Part shown: piece after piece, positions 54,180 to 64,000 of the stretch | Position numbering within the stretch: the first letter of the stretch is position 1 | How the letters are laid out: each line of letters begins with the position of its first letter | Assembly (NCBI GenBank): GCA_023511995.1 | Contig: JAIMAL010000002.1 | Location: 1 to 64,000 of the forward strand | Origin: Burkholderiales bacterium | Lineage (GTDB): Bacteria > Pseudomonadota > Gammaproteobacteria > Burkholderiales > Thiobacteraceae | Length of the DNA stretch: 64,000 bases | Direction: 5' to 3' | Made by a program: the position numbers and the translations under genes | The notes under the pieces: model-generated | Seen by the model: only the letters and a program-made list of their open reading frames with translations | What the model was told of the DNA's origin: nothing | The model's database searches: none

Positions 54180-55076
54180 ATGAGCTGGCTGCTGCTGCGC
54201 ATCCCAGCGAGCGCCGCCGAAGCGGAACGCCTGGCCGACGCTCTCCTCAAGCAGGGTGCCCTCTCTTCCGCCATCGAGGATGCCAACGCCGGCACGGAGC
54301 GGGAAGAAGCCGTCTTCGGCGAGCCGGGTGCAGCAAACTCGCCCGCCCTCTGGACCGACAGCCTCGTCACCGCGCTCTTTCCCGCCGCAACGGAAATCGC
54401 CACGGTGGTCCAAGAGGCGGCGCGGCAGGCGCAACTGGCGCGGCTGCCTTCCTATGGGGTGGAGGAAGTGCCGGATCAGGACTGGGTGCGGACCACCCAG
54501 TCCCAGTTCGAACCCATCCCCATTTCGCCGCGGCTGTGGATCGTGCCTTCCTGGCATACGCCGCCTGATCCCGGCGCCATCAACATCCAGGTGGACCCGG
54601 GGCTTGCCTTCGGCACCGGCAGCCACCCCACCACCCGCCTGTGCCTGCGCTGGCTGGATGATGAGCTTGAAGCGGGTGAGTCGGTGCTGGATTATGGCTG
54701 TGGCTCTGGCATCCTTGCCATCGCCGCGAAGAAACTTGGCGCGGGGGAAGTCATGGGCGTGGACATCGACCCGCAGGCCGTGGCGGCAGCGCGGGAAAAC
54801 GCCGCCCGCAATGGAGTGGCCATTGCCTTCGCTTTGCCCGGTCAACTGCCTGCGGCACAATACGATGTCGTGCTGGCCAACATCCTCGCCAATCCCCTGA
54901 AGGTGCTCGCTCCCGCCCTCGCCGCGCGCGTGAAGGCGGGCGGCCGCATCGTGCTCTCCGGGCTGCTCGCGGAACAGGTGGAAGCGCTCTCGCGCCTCTA
55001 CAACCAGTGGTTCACCCTGGCGCCGCCCGTCTTCGACGAAGGCTGGGCAAGGCTTGTGGGAGTCAGACGGCCATGA
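54180..55076 (+). CDS. prmA: Ribosomal protein L11 methyltransferase
   Basis: 298 residues. N-terminal substrate-recognition domain (MSWLLLRIPASAAEAERLAD), then a SAM-methyltransferase domain with VLDYGCGSGILAIAAKKLGA, and DVVLANILANPL carrying the catalytic motif. Trimethylates L11. It follows accC by 7 nt and overlaps the next gene by ATGA. Confidence 0.96.
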   Translation: MSWLLLRIPASAAEAERLADALLKQGALSSAIEDANAGTEREEAVFGEPGAANSPALWTDSLVTALFPAATEIATVVQEAARQAQLARLPSYGVEEVPDQDWVRTTQSQFEPIPISPRLWIVPSWHTPPDPGAINIQVDPGLAFGTGSHPTTRLCLRWLDDELEAGESVLDYGCGSGILAIAAKKLGAGEVMGVDIDPQAVAAARENAARNGVAIAFALPGQLPAAQYDVVLANILANPLKVLAPALAARVKAGGRIVLSGLLAEQVEALSRLYNQWFTLAPPVFDEGWARLVGVRRP

Positions 55077-56026
55077 GTGGCATGCACACCACCTGTCCTT
55101 CCTGCCAGACGGTATTCCGCATCAGCGTCGAGCAGCTTCAGGTGCGGGATGGCAAGGTGCGTTGCGGCAAGTGCGCCTTCGTCTTCAATGCCTATGACAC
55201 CCTGGTCACGCCCATCGAGACGGTGAGCCTCATCGCCCCACCGGAGGAGGCAGACCTCGAGGAGGAAGCGGAGCACATCACCCTTAAGCCGGCGCCCCCC
55301 AGCATGGCCGAGCCCATCACCGGCTCCTTCCCCCTGCCCACGGACGAACAAATCCAGCGGGAGACGGAGGAGATCAACCGCAGCATCGCCGAATCGGAGC
55401 AGCTCGAAAACCAGCGACCCCCGCGACGCCGGGGGGAAGGCAAAGGCGAGCGCCCCCGGCTCGAGATCACGCCGGAGCTTAAGGAAAAACTGCACAACCT
55501 CCAGGTGGAACTCTCCAGCCAGGAGCGCCGGGCGCGGCTCAAACGTCTGGCCTGGGCGGCGGGGAGTCTCCTGCTCATCGCTTTGCTCGCCGCACAAGTT
55601 GCCTATTTCCGCCGCGATTGGCTGGCGGCCCATTACCCCGCAAGCCGGCCGGCGCTGGAAGCCTTCTGCCGCCTGCTGGGCTGCCGCATCGAGCCGCTCG
55701 CCGAGGTGGAGCGCATCCGCCTGGAAGCTTCAGAACTCACCAACGATCCCGAACGGCCTGGCGGCGTGGTGCTGGCCGCCAGTCTGCGCAACCTCGCCCC
55801 CTGGCCCCAGCGCTATCCCCATCTGGAACTCACCCTCACCGACAGCAGCGGCCGCCCTGTGGCGCGCAGACACTTTGCGCCGCGGGATTACCTGGCGAAA
55901 GAAAGCCGCCTCGAAGAGGGCTTCCCGGCCAACGGCGAGCTTGCCATCCGGCTGCCCCTGGAACTGGTGGGCATCGATGCGGTGGGTTACAGACTGCTGG
56001 TCTATTACCCCAAAGATTCCGGCTGA
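55073..56026 (+). CDS. Zinc-ribbon and DUF3426 domain-containing membrane protein
   Basis: 317 residues. MJ0042-type zinc ribbon at the N-terminus (Cys8, Cys11, Cys31, Cys34), an acidic, proline-rich spacer, one membrane segment (about 163-180, LAWAAGSLLLIALLAAQVAY), then the periplasmic DUF3426 domain ending LLVYYPKDSG. Function unknown; very often next to prmA in betaproteobacteria. The gene is convergent with the DUF255 gene. Confidence 0.9.
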   Translation: MSGMHTTCPSCQTVFRISVEQLQVRDGKVRCGKCAFVFNAYDTLVTPIETVSLIAPPEEADLEEEAEHITLKPAPPSMAEPITGSFPLPTDEQIQRETEEINRSIAESEQLENQRPPRRRGEGKGERPRLEITPELKEKLHNLQVELSSQERRARLKRLAWAAGSLLLIALLAAQVAYFRRDWLAAHYPASRPALEAFCRLLGCRIEPLAEVERIRLEASELTNDPERPGGVVLAASLRNLAPWPQRYPHLELTLTDSSGRPVARRHFAPRDYLAKESRLEEGFPANGELAIRLPLELVGIDAVGYRLLVYYPKDSG

Positions 56027-56059
56027 GCGCGGCCCGGCTCCCGCGGCCGTCGCCACCTC

Positions 56060-57832
56060 TCACTGGAGGGCACCCATGGTGGCCACCTGCGTGGCATACC
56101 AGAACACGCCCTGGTCCAGGATCTCGTAACCCACGTTGAGGCCTTGCAGGGCGCGGGTGCGCAGGGCTTTGCCCCCCAGCTGCCAACTCGTTCGGATGAG
56201 CACCGCGGAAGGGGAAGGCGTGGGGCCGTCGGCCACGATGCGCTGGTAATAGGGCCGCGCAAGCAAAGGCGCAACGGTCAGGGTCCAGCCCTGCGGGCCA
56301 TGGAATTTCTCCCACGCCTCTTCCACCAGCCGCCGCGCCCGTTCGCGGTCGCCCAGGTCCTCAAGGGCGGCGAAGGCGAGCAACCCCTCCGCCACATAGG
56401 CGTAGTCCTCGAGCTCCGCCGGGCCCAGAGGCTTGCCGGCGGCCACCCCCTTGATGAGGCCCTCGGGGGTGATGAAACGGTCCACGACAAAATCCCGCAG
56501 CGCCCGCGCCGCGGGCCGGAAACGGGGTAGCTCCCGGGCGGCCTGGGATAGCGCCGTCAGGGCAAGCCCATTGAGGCTTGCCAGAAGTTTTTCATCCCGC
56601 GGAAGTCTACGCGCAAGCCGCGCCTCCTTGAGGCGCTGGTGGATGGCGGCAAGCCGCACCGCCTCCTCACGGCTGGGAGCGACCCGCAGCAGGGGAAGGT
56701 ATCCTCCCTCCAACAGGGGAGGCTCATCGAGCCCCCAGAAGCGGCGGAGCATGGCGAAATCCTCGGCACCCAAAAGCTTTTCCAGCTCCTCCCGCTGCCA
56801 GAGGTAGACGCCCCCCTCCCGTCCCGCTTCGTCCACCGCAGAGGTGCTGGTGATGAAGGCCCCCGAGGGATCGCGCAGCCACGCCAGCATGAAATCCAGG
56901 GTCTCTTCCGCCACCGCCCGGTATTGCGGCCGACCCAGCACCTGCGCCGCGGTGAGGTACAGCCGCGCAAGCTGCGCATTGTCGTAGAGCATTTTCTCGA
57001 AGTGGGGGATGTGCCAGTCGGGGTCCACGGTGTAACGGAAAAAGCCGCCCGCTAGGTGATCCCGCAGGCCCAGCCGCGCCATTTCGTCCAGGGTCAGGCG
57101 GAGGAAGTCAGACAGTCGCGCATCCGGTTCCCGTTGCAGCCTTTCCAGGAGGGCGGCCAGTTGCGGCGCATGGGGGAATTTGTTGGCGGTACCGAAGCCG
57201 CCGCGGAACACATCCGCCTGCGCCAGGGCCTCCTCGACAAGGCGCTTGCCATAGAGGGCGCCGATGCGGGGCGCAAACTGCGCTTCCACCTTCAGCGGCG
57301 GCGGGGCGGGCAGCGCGGCTTCGCGGGCCATCCGGGCAAGCTGCGGCCCCTCCTGCTCCCAGCGGACGCTCAGACGCTTGAGCACCTGCAGGAATTCCTC
57401 CGGCGGCGCGTAAAGCAGGGCAAGCAGGGGATAGCCTTCCGGCGTGATGAAGACATTGAGGGGCCAGCCGGACTGTCCCCGGGTGGCTTCGGCAAAGGCC
57501 TGCAGTTCCGCATCCAAAGCCGGATGGATTTCCCGATCCACCTTGACCGGGATGAAATGGGCGTTGAGGAAGGCGGCGATTTCGGGATTGCGGTAGCTCT
57601 CCCGCTGCATGACATGGCACCAGTGGCAGGAGAAATAACCCACCGAGACGAAGAGCAGTTTGTTCTCCCGCCGCGCCCGTTCCACCGCTTGCGCGTTCCA
57701 GTCCTGCCAGGCGGTGGGGTCACTCCCATGCAAGGCCAGATAGGGGGAAGGATGGTGGCGAAGCTGGTTGACCAGGGGTTCGGCGGCCGTGCCCCCGGAA
57801 ATGAGGAAAAGCAGCAGGAGAAAAAGGCGCAT
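56060..57832 (-). CDS. DUF255 (YyaL/spermatogenesis-associated 20-like) thioredoxin-domain protein, secreted form
   Basis: 590 residues. Signal peptide about 1-17, then the DUF255 thioredoxin-like domain with SVGYFSCHWCHVMQRESYRN and VDREIHPALDAE, followed by an (alpha/alpha)-barrel glycosidase-like region (FFRYTVDPDWHIPHFEKMLY, LNGLALTALSQAA). Full family members have about 690 residues; this one is shorter at the C-terminus. Function unknown; the redox motif C-x2-C suggests thiol chemistry in the periplasm. Downstream of tatABC on the same strand. Confidence 0.88.
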   Translation of the reverse strand: MRLFLLLLFLISGGTAAEPLVNQLRHHPSPYLALHGSDPTAWQDWNAQAVERARRENKLLFVSVGYFSCHWCHVMQRESYRNPEIAAFLNAHFIPVKVDREIHPALDAELQAFAEATRGQSGWPLNVFITPEGYPLLALLYAPPEEFLQVLKRLSVRWEQEGPQLARMAREAALPAPPPLKVEAQFAPRIGALYGKRLVEEALAQADVFRGGFGTANKFPHAPQLAALLERLQREPDARLSDFLRLTLDEMARLGLRDHLAGGFFRYTVDPDWHIPHFEKMLYDNAQLARLYLTAAQVLGRPQYRAVAEETLDFMLAWLRDPSGAFITSTSAVDEAGREGGVYLWQREELEKLLGAEDFAMLRRFWGLDEPPLLEGGYLPLLRVAPSREEAVRLAAIHQRLKEARLARRLPRDEKLLASLNGLALTALSQAARELPRFRPAARALRDFVVDRFITPEGLIKGVAAGKPLGPAELEDYAYVAEGLLAFAALEDLGDRERARRLVEEAWEKFHGPQGWTLTVAPLLARPYYQRIVADGPTPSPSAVLIRTSWQLGGKALRTRALQGLNVGYEILDQGVFWYATQVATMGALQ

Positions 57833-57871
57833 GGGGCTGCCCCTGGTTGGGAAGACTATAGGTGTGCGACC

Positions 57872-58678
57872 TCAGCCTTCCCGCTTTTGTTCCGCCTCGA
57901 TGCGGTCCAGTTCCGCATCCAGCTCCGATTCGGAAAGGGGCCGGTAGGGCTCCTCCTCCGGAGCGGGGCGCGCCAGCAGGTGGGCCACGAGAATACCCAG
58001 CTCGTAGAGCAGCCACAGGGGCACCGCCAGCATGAACTGGGAGATGACATCCGGCGGGGTGAAGATGGCCCCCACCACGAAAGCGCCCACCACCACGTAG
58101 GGACGGGCCTCCCGCAGTTTCTCCACACTGACGAGACCGATTTTCACCAAAAGCACCACCGCCACCGGCACCTCGAAGGTGATGCCGAAAGCGATGAAAA
58201 GGGTGATGACGAAATCCAGGTACTTGCCGATATCCGTCATCACCGCCACCCCCTCGGGGGCGACCTTGGTGATGAAGCCGAACACCACGGGGAAGACCAG
58301 GAAATAGGCAAACGCCATGCCGACGAAGAAAAGGAGGGTGCTGGTCACCAAAAGCGGCAGCGCGAAGCGCTTCTCGTGGGCATAGAGTCCCGGCGCCACG
58401 AAAGCCCAGATCTGGTAGAGGATATAAGGCAGCGCCACGAGAAAGGCCGCCATCGCCGTCACCTTCATGGGGACGAAGAAGGGGGTGGTGACCTCAGTGG
58501 CGATCATCTGCCCGCCCTTGGGCAGGCTGGCGAGAAGGGGCTTGGCAAGCAGCGTGTAAAGGGTGTTGGCGCCGGGGTAGAAAAAAAGGACGAGGAAGAT
58601 CACCAGCACCGCCAGCACCATGCGCAACAGCCGGTCGCGCAGTTCCAGCAGGTGGGCGATGAAACTCTGTTCGGTCAT
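57872..58678 (-). CDS. tatC: Twin-arginine translocase subunit TatC
   Basis: 268 residues, six membrane helices. MTEQSFIAHLLELRDRLLRM is the conserved N-terminus with the signal-binding Glu, then PALIFFAP-like region here as PYILYQIWAFVAPGLYAHEK, and FGITFEVPVAV. Recognises RR signals such as that of MsrP in this window. It overlaps tatB by ATGA. The C-terminal tail is longer than usual and highly charged. Confidence 0.96.
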   Translation of the reverse strand: MTEQSFIAHLLELRDRLLRMVLAVLVIFLVLFFYPGANTLYTLLAKPLLASLPKGGQMIATEVTTPFFVPMKVTAMAAFLVALPYILYQIWAFVAPGLYAHEKRFALPLLVTSTLLFFVGMAFAYFLVFPVVFGFITKVAPEGVAVMTDIGKYLDFVITLFIAFGITFEVPVAVVLLVKIGLVSVEKLREARPYVVVGAFVVGAIFTPPDVISQFMLAVPLWLLYELGILVAHLLARPAPEEEPYRPLSESELDAELDRIEAEQKREG

Positions 58679-59127
58679 GACCGGGCCGCGGGGGGCGGAA
58701 CCTCGCCGTCACGAGATGGCAGCGGCAGCTCCAGCTGGGGACTGGGCCCGGGCGGGGAAGCATTCTCCCCTTCCGCCGGCACCGTTCGTGAAACCTCCAC
58801 CGGCTTCGGCTCCTCGACGAATTCCAGACTGCCCACCTCTTCGGGCACGGCCTTCAAGAGGGCGCCCGTCTCCCCCATTTCCTGCCGGATGCTCTGCTCC
58901 ACCCCGGTCAGGGTCTCCTTGGCCTCCTTGAGGCTGGTTTGCAGCTTCATGATTTCCTCGTTGTGCATCTCCCGCCGGATTTCCGCCTTGACCTCCGAGA
59001 CATAGCGCTGGAAGCGGCCGAAAAGATGCCCGGCAGTGCGGGCCACCTTGGGCAGGCGTTCCGGCCCGAGCACGATCAGGGCCACCACGCCGATGACGAG
59101 GAGCTCGGAAAAGCCAACGTCGAACAT
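58675..59127 (-). CDS. tatB: Twin-arginine translocase subunit TatB
   Basis: 150 residues. MFDVGFSELLVIGVVALIVL is the membrane helix with the conserved Glu8, followed by the GPERLPKVART hinge and amphipathic helix, and a long acidic/proline C-terminus. It forms the signal-peptide receptor with TatC. Confidence 0.95.
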   Translation of the reverse strand: MFDVGFSELLVIGVVALIVLGPERLPKVARTAGHLFGRFQRYVSEVKAEIRREMHNEEIMKLQTSLKEAKETLTGVEQSIRQEMGETGALLKAVPEEVGSLEFVEEPKPVEVSRTVPAEGENASPPGPSPQLELPLPSRDGEVPPPAARS

Positions 59128-59156
59128 GACCGATGGGGGGTCAGGGAACGCAGGTC

Positions 59157-59381
59157 CTACGCGCCCTGGCTTTTATCCTTCACCTCACCCTCAACGGTCT
59201 GCCCCGCGGGCTTGGCTTCCACCTGTTTCGGGGCCTCGGCGGCGCCTTCCTTCATGGCATCCCGAAAGCCCTTCACCGCGCCGCCCAGATCCGCCCCCAG
59301 GTTGCGCAGTTTCTTCGTGCCGAACACCAGAAGGACGATGGCCAGGACGATGAGCCAGTGCCAGATGCTGAAAGAACCCAT
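59157..59381 (-). CDS. tatA: Twin-arginine translocase subunit TatA
   Basis: 74 residues from the ATG at 59381. Membrane helix [17 protein letters not shown], then the [18 protein letters not shown] amphipathic helix and a charged tail. Forms the transport pore. GGAG lies 8 nt before the start. Confidence 0.95.
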   Translation of the reverse strand: MGSFSIWHWLIVLAIVLLVFGTKKLRNLGADLGGAVKGFRDAMKEGAAEAPKQVEAKPAGQTVEGEVKDKSQGA

Positions 59382-59403
59382 TTGTCGCTCCTCACTCAAA
59401 AAA

Positions 59404-59742
59404 TCAGATCTTGGGGATACGCTCGCCACCACCGAAAACGTGGAGGTGGAGGTGGAACACCTCCTGCCCGCCGCCGCGCCCGGTGTTGATCATGGTGCGA
59501 AAACCGTCAGTGAGACCATGCTCCCGGGCCAGGCGCGGCGCCAGAAGCAGCAGCTTGCCCAAGAGGGCCTGGTGTTCCGGGCCGCAGTCGGCGAGACTCG
59601 CCACGTGCGCCTTGGGAATCAGGAGCAGGTGCACCGGCGCGATGGGCCGGATGTCGTGGAAGACGAGCACCTCCTCGTCTTCATAGGCCTTGCGGCTTGG
59701 CAGTTCGCCGCGGACGATCTTGCAGAAAATGCAGTTTTCCAT
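59404..59742 (-). CDS. hinT: HIT family purine nucleoside phosphoramidase (HinT)
   Basis: 112 residues. [20 protein letters not shown] at the start and the histidine triad HLHLHVFGG near the C-terminus. Hydrolyses adenosine phosphoramidates. Located between hisE and tatA, the common betaproteobacterial order. Confidence 0.95.
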   Translation of the reverse strand: MENCIFCKIVRGELPSRKAYEDEEVLVFHDIRPIAPVHLLLIPKAHVASLADCGPEHQALLGKLLLLAPRLAREHGLTDGFRTMINTGRGGGQEVFHLHLHVFGGGERIPKI

Positions 59743-59754
59743 GAAGCCCTCCTT

Positions 59755-60072
59755 CTACTTTTGCCGGGCCGCTTTCTCCGCAAGGCCGGAGACGCCTTCC
59801 CGGCGGGCGAGTTCGGCGAGCACATCCTTAGGCCCCAGTCCCTGACTCGCCAAAAGGACCAGGGTATGGAACCACAAATCCGCCACCTCGTGCACGAGCT
59901 GCCCCTTGTCATTGCCCTTGGCCGCAATCAGGGTCTCGGCGGCCTCCTCGCCCACTTTCTTGAGGATGGCATCCAGCCCCCTGGCGTAGAGTTTGGCCAC
60001 GTAGGAGGTTTCGGGATCGGCCCCTTTGCGCGCTTCCAGGGTGGCGGCAAGTCTCTCCAGGATGTCGTTCAT
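59755..60072 (-). CDS. hisE: Phosphoribosyl-ATP pyrophosphatase
   Basis: 105 residues, all-alpha MazG-like fold: [34 protein letters not shown] and [13 protein letters not shown]. Second step of histidine synthesis. It overlaps hisI by four bases. Confidence 0.96.
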   Translation of the reverse strand: MNDILERLAATLEARKGADPETSYVAKLYARGLDAILKKVGEEAAETLIAAKGNDKGQLVHEVADLWFHTLVLLASQGLGPKDVLAELARREGVSGLAEKAARQK

Positions 60073-60455
60073 CGGCGATAAATCTCCGCCGGGTCCTTGA
60101 GGACGGGCAGGGCCTCGGCCCAGTGGTCCCCTTCAAGCCGCCGGTAAAAACAACTGTGCCGCCCGGTATGGCAGGCGATGCCCCCGACCTGTTCCACGGT
60201 GAGCAGGATCACGTCGCCATCGCAATCGAGGCGGATGTCCTTCACCTTCTGCACATGGCCCGATTCCTCGCCCTTGTGCCACAGCCGGCCGCGGGAGCGG
60301 GACCAGTACACGGCCTCACCCGTGGCCACCGTCTGCCGCAGGGCTTCGCGGTTCATCCAGGCAAACATCAGCACATCCCCCGTGCCTGCCTCCTGGGCAA
60401 TCACCGGCACTAGTCCCTCTTCGGTGAAACGGACTCCGTCAAGCCAGTCTGTCAT
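60069..60455 (-). CDS. hisI: Phosphoribosyl-AMP cyclohydrolase
   Basis: 128 residues from the ATG at 60455. Motifs: [51 protein letters not shown] and zinc-binding [13 protein letters not shown]. Third step of the pathway. The open frame continues upstream without homology. Confidence 0.96.
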   Translation of the reverse strand: MTDWLDGVRFTEEGLVPVIAQEAGTGDVLMFAWMNREALRQTVATGEAVYWSRSRGRLWHKGEESGHVQKVKDIRLDCDGDVILLTVEQVGGIACHTGRHSCFYRRLEGDHWAEALPVLKDPAEIYRR

Positions 60456-60527
60456 GACATGCACCGCGCAACGTAAAAGACCCATTTTACACGCCGCGGC
60501 GCTGCCGCCGCGCAAGCGCCCCCGCCT

Positions 60528-61289
60528 TCAGAGCCGGACTTCGATCCCGTGGCGGGCGAGGTGTTCCTTGGCCTGGCGAATGGTGTATTCGCCGAAATGG
60601 AAAATGCTGGCGGCGAGCACCGCGTCGGCATGGCCTTCCAGGATGCCCGCCACCAGATGATCCAGATTGCCCACGCCACCGCTGGCGATGACGGGAATGT
60701 CCACCGCATCGGCCACGGTCCGGGTGAGGGCGAGGTCGAAGCCCTGCCGGGTGCCATCCCGGTCCATGGAGGTGAGCAAAATCTCGCCCGCACCGAGGGC
60801 CTCCACCTCCTTGGCCCAGGCCACCGCGTCGCGACCGGTGGGCCGGCGCCCCCCATGGGTGAAGACCTCCCACCGTCCCGGCGCCACCGCTTTGGCGTCG
60901 ATGGCGACGACGATGCACTGGTTGCCGAAACGGGCCGCCGCCTCGCCCACCAGCGCCGGGTTCTGCACCGCCGAGGTGTTCATGGACACCTTGTCGGCGC
61001 CGGCGTGGAGCAGCCGGCGCACGTCTTCCACTGACCGCACCCCGCCGCCCACGGTGAGGGGGATGAAAACCTGTGAGGCCACCGCCTCCACCACGGAAAG
61101 GAGGATGTCCCGTTGATCGGCGCTTGCGGTGATGTCGAGGAAGGTGAGCTCGTCCGCCCCCTGCTCGTCGTAACGACGGGCAATCTCCACCGGATCCCCT
61201 GCGTCCTGGAGGTTGACGAAATTGACCCCTTTCACCACACGACCGGCGGTGACATCAAGGCAGGGAATGATGCGTTTGGCAAGGGCCAT
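60528..61289 (-). CDS. hisF: Imidazole glycerol phosphate synthase cyclase subunit
   Basis: 253 residues, a TIM barrel: [20 protein letters not shown] with the catalytic Asp, [28 protein letters not shown], and [15 protein letters not shown]. Works with HisH. 57 nt after hisA. Confidence 0.97.
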   Translation of the reverse strand: MALAKRIIPCLDVTAGRVVKGVNFVNLQDAGDPVEIARRYDEQGADELTFLDITASADQRDILLSVVEAVASQVFIPLTVGGGVRSVEDVRRLLHAGADKVSMNTSAVQNPALVGEAAARFGNQCIVVAIDAKAVAPGRWEVFTHGGRRPTGRDAVAWAKEVEALGAGEILLTSMDRDGTRQGFDLALTRTVADAVDIPVIASGGVGNLDHLVAGILEGHADAVLAASIFHFGEYTIRQAKEHLARHGIEVRL

Positions 61290-61346
61290 GGGACCGAAAG
61301 TGGAAGGAATGAAAAATGGCCTTGGCTCGCGGTGAGGTTTTCTGCC

Positions 61347-62090
61347 TCAGTTGCCCGTGAGTTCGTCGGCAAGCTTCTGCGCCGCGGCGAAATCCAAAGT
61401 GCCTTCGTAGATGGCGCGGCCGGTGATGGCCCCCATGATGCCTTCCCCTTCCACGGCGCACAGGGCGCGGATGTCATCGAGATTGGTGATGCCACCACTG
61501 GCGATGACGGGGATGGTGAGTGCCCGCGCCAGCCGCACCGTGGCTTCGATGTTGACGCCGGTGAGCATGCCGTCGCGGCCAATGTCGGTATAGATCACGG
61601 CTTCCACGCCATAGCCCTCGAATTTCCGCGCCAGGTCCACCACGTCGTGGCCGGTCATCTTGGACCAGCCCTCCACCGCCACCTTGCCATCGCGGGCATC
61701 CAGGCCGACGATGATGTGGCCCGGAAAGGCATCGCAGGCCTCATGGAGGAAGCCCGGGTTTTTCACTGCGGCGGTGCCGATGATGATGTAGCTCACGCCA
61801 TCGTCCAGATAACGCTCGATGGTATCGAGATCGCGGATGCCGCCGCCCAGCTGGACGGGAATCTCGCCGCCGACCGCGTCGATGATGGCCTGGATCGCCT
61901 TTTCGTTCAACGGCCTGCCGGCGAAGGCCCCGTTGAGATCCACCAGATGCAGGCGGCGTGCGCCCTGCTCCACCCAGTGCCGGGCGACGGCGGCCGGATC
62001 GTCGGAGAACACGGTGGCGTTTTCCATCACGCCCTGCTTGAGACGGACACAGTGACCGTCCTTGAGGTCGATGGCGGGGATGATCAGCAT
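61347..62090 (-). CDS. hisA: Phosphoribosylformimino-5-aminoimidazole carboxamide ribotide isomerase
   Basis: 247 residues from the ATG at 62090. [51 protein letters not shown], and [14 protein letters not shown] with the second catalytic Asp. Complete TIM barrel. Confidence 0.97.
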   Translation of the reverse strand: MLIIPAIDLKDGHCVRLKQGVMENATVFSDDPAAVARHWVEQGARRLHLVDLNGAFAGRPLNEKAIQAIIDAVGGEIPVQLGGGIRDLDTIERYLDDGVSYIIIGTAAVKNPGFLHEACDAFPGHIIVGLDARDGKVAVEGWSKMTGHDVVDLARKFEGYGVEAVIYTDIGRDGMLTGVNIEATVRLARALTIPVIASGGITNLDDIRALCAVEGEGIMGAITGRAIYEGTLDFAAAQKLADELTGN

Positions 62091-62100
62091 GGCGGAACTC

Positions 62101-62781
62101 TCACAAACAGGCAGAAGAGGCGCAGGCGCCGGCATGGGTGGCACTGCCGTCCCAGGTGACGAAATTGCCGAGGAGGGTGAGACCGGCCGCCTGGCTCTTT
62201 TCCGGATGGAACTGCACGGCGAACACGTTTCCCCGGGCTACGGCACTGGTGAAAGGAAACGGATAGAGGGTGTAGCCAGCGATCAGATCGGGGCTTGCCG
62301 GCTCGCAGTAGAAGCTGTGCACGAAATAGAAGCGCGCCCCGTCATCAATGCCCGCCCACAGGGGATGGGGGGCCGCCTGATACACCTGGTTCCAGCCCAT
62401 GTGCGGCACCTTGAGCTTGCCGCCTGCCGCATCGTGCATGGCCTCCAGGGGAAACCGCCGCACCCGCCCGGGCAGCACGCCAAGCCCGGGCGTGTCGCCT
62501 TCCTCCGAGTGCTCGAAGAGCATCTGCATGCCCAGGCAGATGCCGAGGAAGGGCTTGCTGCGCGCCGCCTCCACCACCGCCTGGCGCAGCCCGCGGGCCT
62601 CGAGCTCGCGCACACAGTCGGCGGCATGCCCCACGCCGGGGAAGACGACGCGGCCGGCGCGGCCAATCACCTCCGGATCACTGGTGATGCTGACGGTGGC
62701 ATGGGGCGCCACGTGTTCCAGCGCCTTGGAGACGGAACGGAGGTTGCCCATTCCGTAGTCGATGACGGCGATGTCAGTCAT
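62101..62781 (-). CDS. hisH: Imidazole glycerol phosphate synthase glutaminase subunit
   Basis: 226 residues. [20 protein letters not shown] at the start, oxyanion [12 protein letters not shown], nucleophile Cys in [17 protein letters not shown], and the His/Glu pair in VQFHPEKSQ. Provides ammonia to HisF. The C-terminal 15 residues (after [10 protein letters not shown]) extend past the usual end. Confidence 0.97.
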   Translation of the reverse strand: MTDIAVIDYGMGNLRSVSKALEHVAPHATVSITSDPEVIGRAGRVVFPGVGHAADCVRELEARGLRQAVVEAARSKPFLGICLGMQMLFEHSEEGDTPGLGVLPGRVRRFPLEAMHDAAGGKLKVPHMGWNQVYQAAPHPLWAGIDDGARFYFVHSFYCEPASPDLIAGYTLYPFPFTSAVARGNVFAVQFHPEKSQAAGLTLLGNFVTWDGSATHAGACASSACL

Positions 62782-62823
62782 AACATGCGATCGCTTCGCG
62801 AGCCACGACCCCGCGGTTTTGCG

Positions 62824-63411
62824 CTAGAGCGTTCCCTTGGTGGAAGGCATGATGCCCGCGGCGCGCGGGTCGGCTTCCACCGCCATGCGCAACGCCCGGC
62901 CGAAGGCCTTGAACACACTCTCCGCCTGGTGGTGGGCGTTGCTGCCGCGCAGGTTGTCCACGTGGAGGCTCAGCTGCCCGTGGTTGACGAAGCCCTGGAA
63001 AAATTCGCGGATGAGATCGACGTCGAATTCACCAATGCGGGCCCGGGTGAACGCCACCTCGTACACCAGGCCGGGACGGCCCGACAAATCCACCACTACC
63101 CGCGACAGGGCCTCGTCCAGGGGCGCATAGGCGTAGCCCATGCGCCGCAGGCCCTTCTTGTCGCCCAGGGCAGTGGCGAACACCTGACCGAGGGTGATGC
63201 CGACGTCCTCCACCGTGTGGTGGGCGTCGATATGCAAATCCCCTTGGGCCTCGACCTCGATGTCGAACAGACCATGGCGCGCCACCTGATCCAGCATGTG
63301 ATCGAGAAAGGGCACGCCGGTGTGGAGCCTGGACTGGCCACTGCCGTCCAGGTTGATGCGCGCGAAGATGCGGGTCTCGAGGGTTTCGCGTTGGGTGGTG
63401 GCTTCGCGCAT
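62824..63411 (-). CDS. hisB: Imidazoleglycerol-phosphate dehydratase
   Basis: 195 residues, single-function form. Metal motifs [15 protein letters not shown] and [19 protein letters not shown]-terminus [20 protein letters not shown]. Sixth step of histidine synthesis. Confidence 0.97.
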   Translation of the reverse strand: MREATTQRETLETRIFARINLDGSGQSRLHTGVPFLDHMLDQVARHGLFDIEVEAQGDLHIDAHHTVEDVGITLGQVFATALGDKKGLRRMGYAYAPLDEALSRVVVDLSGRPGLVYEVAFTRARIGEFDVDLIREFFQGFVNHGQLSLHVDNLRGSNAHHQAESVFKAFGRALRMAVEADPRAAGIMPSTKGTL

Positions 63412-63416
63412 GATGT

Positions 63417-64000
63417 CTAGAGGAGCGTCTGCAGGCTTTGCAGGAACCGGCTGTTTTCCTCGGGCGTGCCCACCGTCACGCGCAGGCAGCCCGCAAGCAG
63501 GGGATGGGTGCGGTTCAGGTTCTTGATCAGGATGCCCTGTTGCTTCAATCCTTCGAAAATCCGCTCCGCGTCGGCAACGCGGAACAGGAGGAAATTCGCC
63601 TCACTCGGGTAAGGGGTCACACCGGGCAGGGCGGCAAGCGCCTTGAAAAGCCGGCCCCGTTCGTCACGGATGCGGGCTGCCTGTTCCGCAAGCACCCCCA
63701 TCTCCCCCAGCACCCGCTCCGCCACCAGTTGGCTGAGTACGTTCACATTATACGGCAGGCGCACCTTGTCAAGTTCCCCGAGCCAGGCCGGCGCCCCCAC
63801 CAGAAAACCCAGCCGCAGGCCGGCAAGCCCCAGTTTGGACAGGGTGCGCATGATGAGCAGGTTGGGGTAGCTGCCTAGGCGATCGAGGAAGCTTTTACCG
63901 GCGAAGACATGATAGGCCTCATCCACCACCACAAGCCCCGGCGCCGCCTCGAGGATGCGTAGGATATCTGCCTCGGCAAAGAGATTGCCGGTGGGATTGT
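63417..64000 (-). CDS. hisC: Histidinol-phosphate aminotransferase, 5' part beyond window
   Basis: The C-terminal ~194 residues; the gene continues past position 64000. [12 protein letters not shown] and [12 protein letters not shown] are the PLP-binding Asn and Asp/Tyr motifs, [15 protein letters not shown] contains the Schiff-base lysine, and the NFLLFRV and LRVTVGT segments are near the end. Most upstream visible gene of the his operon. Confidence 0.95.
   Translation of the reverse strand, partial: NPTGNLFAEADILRILEAAPGLVVVDEAYHVFAGKSFLDRLGSYPNLLIMRTLSKLGLAGLRLGFLVGAPAWLGELDKVRLPYNVNVLSQLVAERVLGEMGVLAEQAARIRDERGRLFKALAALPGVTPYPSEANFLLFRVADAERIFEGLKQQGILIKNLNRTHPLLAGCLRVTVGTPEENSRFLQSLQTLL

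Overview
The window is a gene-dense, high-GC stretch of bacterial chromosome. Gene content and order point to a betaproteobacterium: gatCAB facing mreBCD-mrdA-rodA-rlpA, argH facing algZR, hemCDXY, cutA-dsbD-tlpA-aroQ-accBC-prmA, and a his operon running into tatABC. A sulfur-oxidising or otherwise chemolithotrophic relative (Thiobacillus/Sulfuricella type) is plausible from a DsrC-family protein and several periplasmic thiol proteins, but that is inference. I saw no rRNA, tRNA, insertion sequence, CRISPR array or prophage. The only sign of accessory DNA is a truncated restriction-type gene at the left edge.

Layout. 0-2.3 kb: truncated restriction-type protein, DUF4340 protein, mutM. 2.3-4.9 kb: bacterial dynamin-like GTPase behind a structured leader, plus a small unknown protein. 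5-7.2 kb: metX-metW-DUF4426. 7.2-10 kb (minus): TauE/SafE-like membrane protein, AmpG-type permease, exonuclease III, head to head with pyrE-DUF4124. 11.3-14.7 kb (minus): gatB, gatA, gatC. 14.8-21.2 kb: mreBCD-mrdA-rodA-rlpA. 21.3-24.2 kb: mgtE and an unusual flavin disulfide-reductase homologue. 24.2-27.5 kb: NTF2-like protein, ECF sigma, anti-sigma, msrP, msrQ (periplasmic methionine-sulfoxide repair). 27.5-31 kb: histone H1-like Lys/Ala repeat protein with a clear terminator, lysA-lptM facing cyaY, and a MarR regulator with a Cys-rich tail.

31-38.3 kb is the most interesting part, a protein quality-control cluster. Reading on the minus strand from a good sigma-32-type promoter: cbpA, cbpM, htpX-like protease, ftsH paralogue, trxC, psiE, membrane-anchored DegS/HtrA-type protease. 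Diverging from it are hsp20 and a DsrC/TusE-family protein with no cysteine. The content and the trx-psiE-degP order resemble the heat-resistance islands LHR/tLST/TLPQC known from E. coli and Pseudomonas aeruginosa, without ClpK/ClpG, YfdX, HdeD or KefB.

38.3-46.2 kb: argH facing the AlgZ/AlgR-type two-component pair, a secreted thioredoxin-like protein, and hemC-hemD-hemX-hemY, where hemC lacks a standard start codon. 46.2-48.9 kb: 2Fe-2S flavoprotein reductase, sugar-epimerase-like protein, fxsA, cutA. 48.9-56 kb: dsbD with two N-terminal alpha domains, tlpA-like reductase, aroQ, accB, accC, prmA, DUF3426 protein. 56-64 kb (minus): hisC (cut by the window edge)-hisB-hisH-hisA-hisF-hisI-hisE-hinT-tatA-tatB-tatC and a DUF255 thioredoxin-domain protein. 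Start codons often overlap the preceding stop (ATGA/GTGA), so much of the window is translationally coupled operons. Several -10 hexamers sit 32-33 nt before their start codons, which helped choose starts.
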